Shown here: one piece after another, positions 5,982 through 8,646 of the stretch | Position numbering within the stretch: the first letter of the stretch is position 1 | Layout of the letters: every line of letters starts with the position of its first letter | Assembly: GCA_902782705.1 (NCBI GenBank) | Contig: CACZOL010000024.1 | Span: 1-8,646 of the forward strand | DNA from: an uncultured Selenomonadaceae bacterium | Lineage (GTDB): Bacteria > Bacillota > Negativicutes > Selenomonadales > Selenomonadaceae | Direction of reading: 5' to 3' | DNA length: 8,646 nucleotides | Notes under the pieces: generated by a model | Databases searched by the model: none | What the model was told of the DNA's origin: nothing | The model's input: only the letters and a program-made list of their open reading frames with translations | Made by a program: the position numbers and the translations under genes

Positions 5982-7658
5982 TTATCCTTTCACCTTGCCC
6001 CATGTGTCTTTAAGACCGACCACCTCGTTGAATACGAGATGTTCCGGCGTCGTATCCCGATCCACGCAGAAATAACCCTTGCGCAGGAACTGATACCGCG
6101 TCCCCTCGGCGATATAACGCACGCTGGGCTCGATACGCGCTTCTTTTAATACACGCAGGGAATCGGGATTCAGATGCGCAAGAAAATCATCGGGTACATT
6201 GCCGTTCTCGTCTGTTTTCAACAGATAATCGTAAAGACGAATCTCCGCCGGCAGGGATTCTGTCGCGTCCACCCAATGGAGCGTTCCTTTGACCTTGCGT
6301 CCCGCCGTTGCGCCGCCGCTCTTCGAGTCCGGATCGTAAGTACAGCGGAGCTCGACCACGTTCCCCTCCTCGTCCTTCACGACTTCCTCGCACTTGATGA
6401 TATACGCGTGCTTCAAACGCACCTCGCCACCCGGCTTCAATCGGAAAAATTTCTTCGGCGGATCTTCCATGAAGTCTTCCTGCTCGATGAAAATCTCCCG
6501 CGAGAACGGCACATACCGATGACCGCCGCGCGTCGGATGATTCTCCGCCACGAGATATTCCGTCTTTTCCTCGGGGTAATTCATGATGACAACCTTCAGC
6601 GGCTCCAGTACCGCCATCACGCGATCCGCATTCTCGTTCAAGTCCTCGCGCACGCAATGCTCGAGCATCGCCACATCGACAAGGCTGTTGCTCTTCGCGA
6701 CGCCGATGCGCTCGCAGAAATCGCGAATCGCCGCTGCCGTATAGCCGCGACGACGCAAGCCAGAAATCGTCGGCATCCGCGGATCGTCCCAACCGGAAAC
6801 ATAGCCGCCCTCGACGAGTTGACGAAGCTTGCGCTTGCTCATCACCGTATTCGTCAGATTCAGCCGCGCAAATTCGTATTGATGCGGCCGTTTCGTATCA
6901 AATCCTAGAGATTCCAAAAGCCAATCATAGAGCGGACGATGATCCTCGAATTCCAGCGTGCAGACGGAATGCGTGATGTTCTCGATCGCGTCGGACAGCG
7001 GATGTGCGAAATCATACATCGGATAGATGCACCATTCTTCACCCGTGCGATGATGCGCCGTATGTGCGATGCGGTACAGTACCGGGTCGCGCATCGTGAT
7101 ATTGGGCGACCACATATCGATTTTCGCGCGAAGCACATGAGAACCGTCCGGGAATTCCCCAGCTTTCATCCGCGCAAACAGGTCTAGGTTTTCCTCGACG
7201 CTGCGATTGCGGTAGGGACTTTCTCGCCCCGGTTCGGTCAGCGTGCCGCGCGTGGCACGGATCTCGTCCGCGGAGAGATCGCAGACGAACGCCTTGCCGC
7301 GCTTTATCAATTCCACCGCGTAACCGTACAGCTTCTCGAAATAATCGGAGGCGTAAAACTTGCGATCGTCCCACGAAAAGCCGAGCCACTTCACGTCTTC
7401 TTGGATCGAATCGACATACTCGGTATCTTCTTTCGTCGGATTCGTGTCGTCGAAGCGCAGGTTGCACTTGCCGCCGAATCGCTGCGCAAGGCCGAAATTC
7501 AGGCAGATCGACTTCGCGTGACCGATATGAAGATATCCGTTCGGCTCAGGCGGGAACCTCGTATGAATCTCCTCAGGCACATACGTCCCGTTTTTCAGAT
7601 CTCCGTCAATGATATTCTCCACAAAATTCGACGCCATCGCCGCATTTTTTTCCGCCAT
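5982..7658 (-). CDS. glnS: Glutaminyl-tRNA synthetase (glutamine--tRNA ligase)
   Basis: A complete 558-residue class Ib synthetase that charges tRNA-Gln directly with glutamine. FPPEPNGYLHIGHAKSI carries the HIGH motif at 44-47. The KMSKS-equivalent VMSKRK is at 272-277 and leads into GWDDPRMPTISGLRRRGYTA, a block diagnostic of GlnRS rather than GluRS. The C-terminal beta-barrel anticodon-binding domains are present, ending in the family-typical VGLKDTWGKVKG. It has standalone E. coli-like length, without the C-terminal YqeY fusion found in some bacterial GlnRS. Its ATG lies 3 nt after the stop of the HD gene, and GGGGGAG within the last HD codons serves as its ribosome-binding site. Many Firmicutes lack GlnRS and make Gln-tRNA by amidation with GatCAB, so its presence is informative about lineage or an old gene transfer. 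Confidence 0.98.
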   Translation of the reverse strand: MAEKNAAMASNFVENIIDGDLKNGTYVPEEIHTRFPPEPNGYLHIGHAKSICLNFGLAQRFGGKCNLRFDDTNPTKEDTEYVDSIQEDVKWLGFSWDDRKFYASDYFEKLYGYAVELIKRGKAFVCDLSADEIRATRGTLTEPGRESPYRNRSVEENLDLFARMKAGEFPDGSHVLRAKIDMWSPNITMRDPVLYRIAHTAHHRTGEEWCIYPMYDFAHPLSDAIENITHSVCTLEFEDHRPLYDWLLESLGFDTKRPHQYEFARLNLTNTVMSKRKLRQLVEGGYVSGWDDPRMPTISGLRRRGYTAAAIRDFCERIGVAKSNSLVDVAMLEHCVREDLNENADRVMAVLEPLKVVIMNYPEEKTEYLVAENHPTRGGHRYVPFSREIFIEQEDFMEDPPKKFFRLKPGGEVRLKHAYIIKCEEVVKDEEGNVVELRCTYDPDSKSGGATAGRKVKGTLHWVDATESLPAEIRLYDYLLKTDENGNVPDDFLAHLNPDSLRVLKEARIEPSVRYIAEGTRYQFLRKGYFCVDRDTTPEHLVFNEVVGLKDTWGKVKG

Positions 7659-7661
7659 TCC

Positions 7662-8495
7662 CTACATCTCCCCCATATTTTCGCACTCGTGCGAACTCCC
7701 AAAGCCTATGTCATCTTGCTCTTTGAGCTTGTTCTCCACATATCCGCGCAGCCGCGCGACGCCAAGCTCGACCTTCTCACCCTTTGGCAGGCAACGGATA
7801 AGCTTTTCCAGATATCCGTGCTCCACGATCCGCCGAAGCGTCCAAGCAAAATAAATGTCGTAAGCCCACATCAGCCGAACGAGCTTCTTATCGTCCTCTG
7901 TGCCCACCATCGTATAGTCGCACTGCACGCCCTCAACGAATTTCTCGATGAAGTTCGGGCTGACGCCGCTGCCGTCCGCCGATGGCAGGAACGGCTCCAA
8001 TACATGGTAAATATCCAGCTTGTCCGCGTCCCTGAGCATTTTCGCAAAACCGAGATGGCACGCGTCCGGTGCCGGTGCGATTGCTTTCTTGTTGTGCCAT
8101 TCAATCGCAAAGCAGACAAGCGACGCTTCCCACGGCAGAAGTCCTTTCAAGAGCCGATGTTCCTCCATCAGCTTCAGCCCTGCCGTCGCGTGATCCTCCG
8201 AAAGATGATCCTTGAACGTCCGGTAAACGGTGAACTGACGGAAGCGCCCGACGTCATGCAAAAGACCCATGAGTTCCGCCAGCGCCACATCCTCCTCGGA
8301 AAGCTGCAAATGAATCGCCAGCTCGCGAATGATGTTCTGAACGCGCGTCGTATGCGCCTCTTTCAAAAGCATCGCCTTTTGGATTTCTGCGTCCTCGTTA
8401 TAATAGGACTTCATATAGTCCCGCATCCATGCTACGCACCGCGAAAGCACGGATTTCCGTGCCGCAAGCCGGATATTTTTTCCCTCGTCGGGCAT
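7662..8495 (-). CDS. HD-domain metal-dependent phosphohydrolase, substrate unknown
   Basis: A complete 277-residue cytoplasmic protein. The HD-domain metal ligands can be read in order: His48 (HTTRV), His80-Asp81 in GLLHDVGRF, further histidines at 97, 102 and 134 (IEWHNKK), and Asp158 in LRDADKLDIYH. This is the full pattern of an active HD phosphohydrolase. The family hydrolyses phosphate esters of nucleotides, including ppGpp, Ap4A and cyclic dinucleotides. Nothing here resembles the GYP signature of HD-GYP proteins, and the substrate cannot be assigned. The start at 8495 has AGGGGAG seven nt upstream. It heads the cluster and its last codons supply the ribosome-binding site of glnS. Being beside two tRNA synthetases, which make Ap4A as a by-product, a dinucleoside polyphosphate hydrolase role is conceivable but unproven. 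Confidence 0.9.
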   Translation of the reverse strand: MPDEGKNIRLAARKSVLSRCVAWMRDYMKSYYNEDAEIQKAMLLKEAHTTRVQNIIRELAIHLQLSEEDVALAELMGLLHDVGRFRQFTVYRTFKDHLSEDHATAGLKLMEEHRLLKGLLPWEASLVCFAIEWHNKKAIAPAPDACHLGFAKMLRDADKLDIYHVLEPFLPSADGSGVSPNFIEKFVEGVQCDYTMVGTEDDKKLVRLMWAYDIYFAWTLRRIVEHGYLEKLIRCLPKGEKVELGVARLRGYVENKLKEQDDIGFGSSHECENMGEM

Positions 8496-8524
8496 CTGCC
8501 CTCTCCCCTTTGCACCCGCTATGA

Positions 8525-8552
8525 GAAAAAGCCGCCCACAATGAGGCGGCTC
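8525..8552 (-). terminator. Intrinsic terminator behind tRNA-Glu
   Basis: On the minus strand AGCCGCC (8551-8545) and GGCGGCT (8536-8530) pair as a perfect 7-bp GC-rich stem around an 8-nt loop, followed by a run of T (8530-8526) and then CTC. It starts 9 nt after the tRNA CCA end, so it should end the tRNA transcript. It lies only about 30 bp before the HD-gene start codon. Confidence 0.88.
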
Positions 8553-8560
8553 TTATATGC

Positions 8561-8635
8561 TGGTGACGCGTACGGGATTCGAACCCATGAAACCGCCGTG
8601 AAAGGGCGGTGTCTTAACCACTTGACCAACGCGCC
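8561..8635 (-). tRNA. tRNA-Glu (anticodon UUC)
   Basis: The 75-nt minus-strand sequence folds into a full cloverleaf. The acceptor GGCGCGT pairs with ACGCGTC (one G-U), followed by discriminator A and an encoded CCA. The D arm contains GTC-AAGTGGTTAA-GAC. The anticodon stem CCGCC/GGCGG encloses the loop CTTTCAC, anticodon TTC, reading GAA/GAG. The T arm is ATGGG-TTCGAAT-CCCGT. It may be the last member of a tRNA cluster extending outside the window. Confidence 0.97.
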
Positions 8636-8646
8636 ATGGCTCCTTG

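Noticed and set aside
6174..6908. A 244-codon plus-strand frame antisense to glnS
   Set aside because: Same codon-avoidance effect. It is ended by a CTA Leu codon of glnS, and no domain or plausible ribosome-binding site is seen.
7665..8495. HD protein as an HD-GYP cyclic-di-GMP phosphodiesterase
   Set aside because: The HD metal ligands are present but no GYP motif follows, so this subfamily is not supported.

Overview
All genes in this window lie on the minus strand, so transcription runs from the high-numbered end to the low-numbered end. Three traits suggest a diderm Firmicute of the Negativicutes (Selenomonas-like) type. The base composition is moderately GC-rich. Ribosome-binding sites are strong and purine-rich, and promoters are of the sigma-A type. 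The window also holds a lipoprotein RND-efflux adaptor, which implies an outer membrane. This placement is inferred from gene content and style, not from a database match.

In transcription order the window begins with a complete tRNA-Glu(UUC) gene with encoded CCA (8635-8561). A strong intrinsic terminator follows (8552-8525). About 30 bp later a tight five-gene cluster starts: an HD-domain phosphohydrolase, glnS, a 113-residue protein of unknown function, leuS, and an NhaC-family Na+/H+ antiporter gene. Gaps between these genes are 3, 1, 17 and 22 nt, so they are probably co-transcribed and partly translationally coupled. No convincing promoter is visible between the tRNA terminator and the first gene, so the cluster may depend on read-through from upstream.

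Next comes a separately transcribed gene for a family 3 (polar amino acid type) substrate-binding lipoprotein, with its own good promoter (TTGCAA-N17-TATAAT). It ends near a long hairpin. The last gene, cut by the window edge, is the N-terminal part of an RND-type efflux periplasmic adaptor lipoprotein. It has its own promoter, whose -35 touches the foot of that hairpin, and a perfect inverted repeat in its leader that could be a repressor site.

Most of the content is ordinary housekeeping and transport. No defence system, CRISPR array, insertion sequence or phage module is visible. The parts most worth a second look are the unrecognised 113-residue protein wedged between two aminoacyl-tRNA synthetase genes, the HD hydrolase at the head of the same cluster, the unusual promoter-less start of that cluster behind a tRNA terminator, and the efflux leader with its hairpin, promoter and palindrome.
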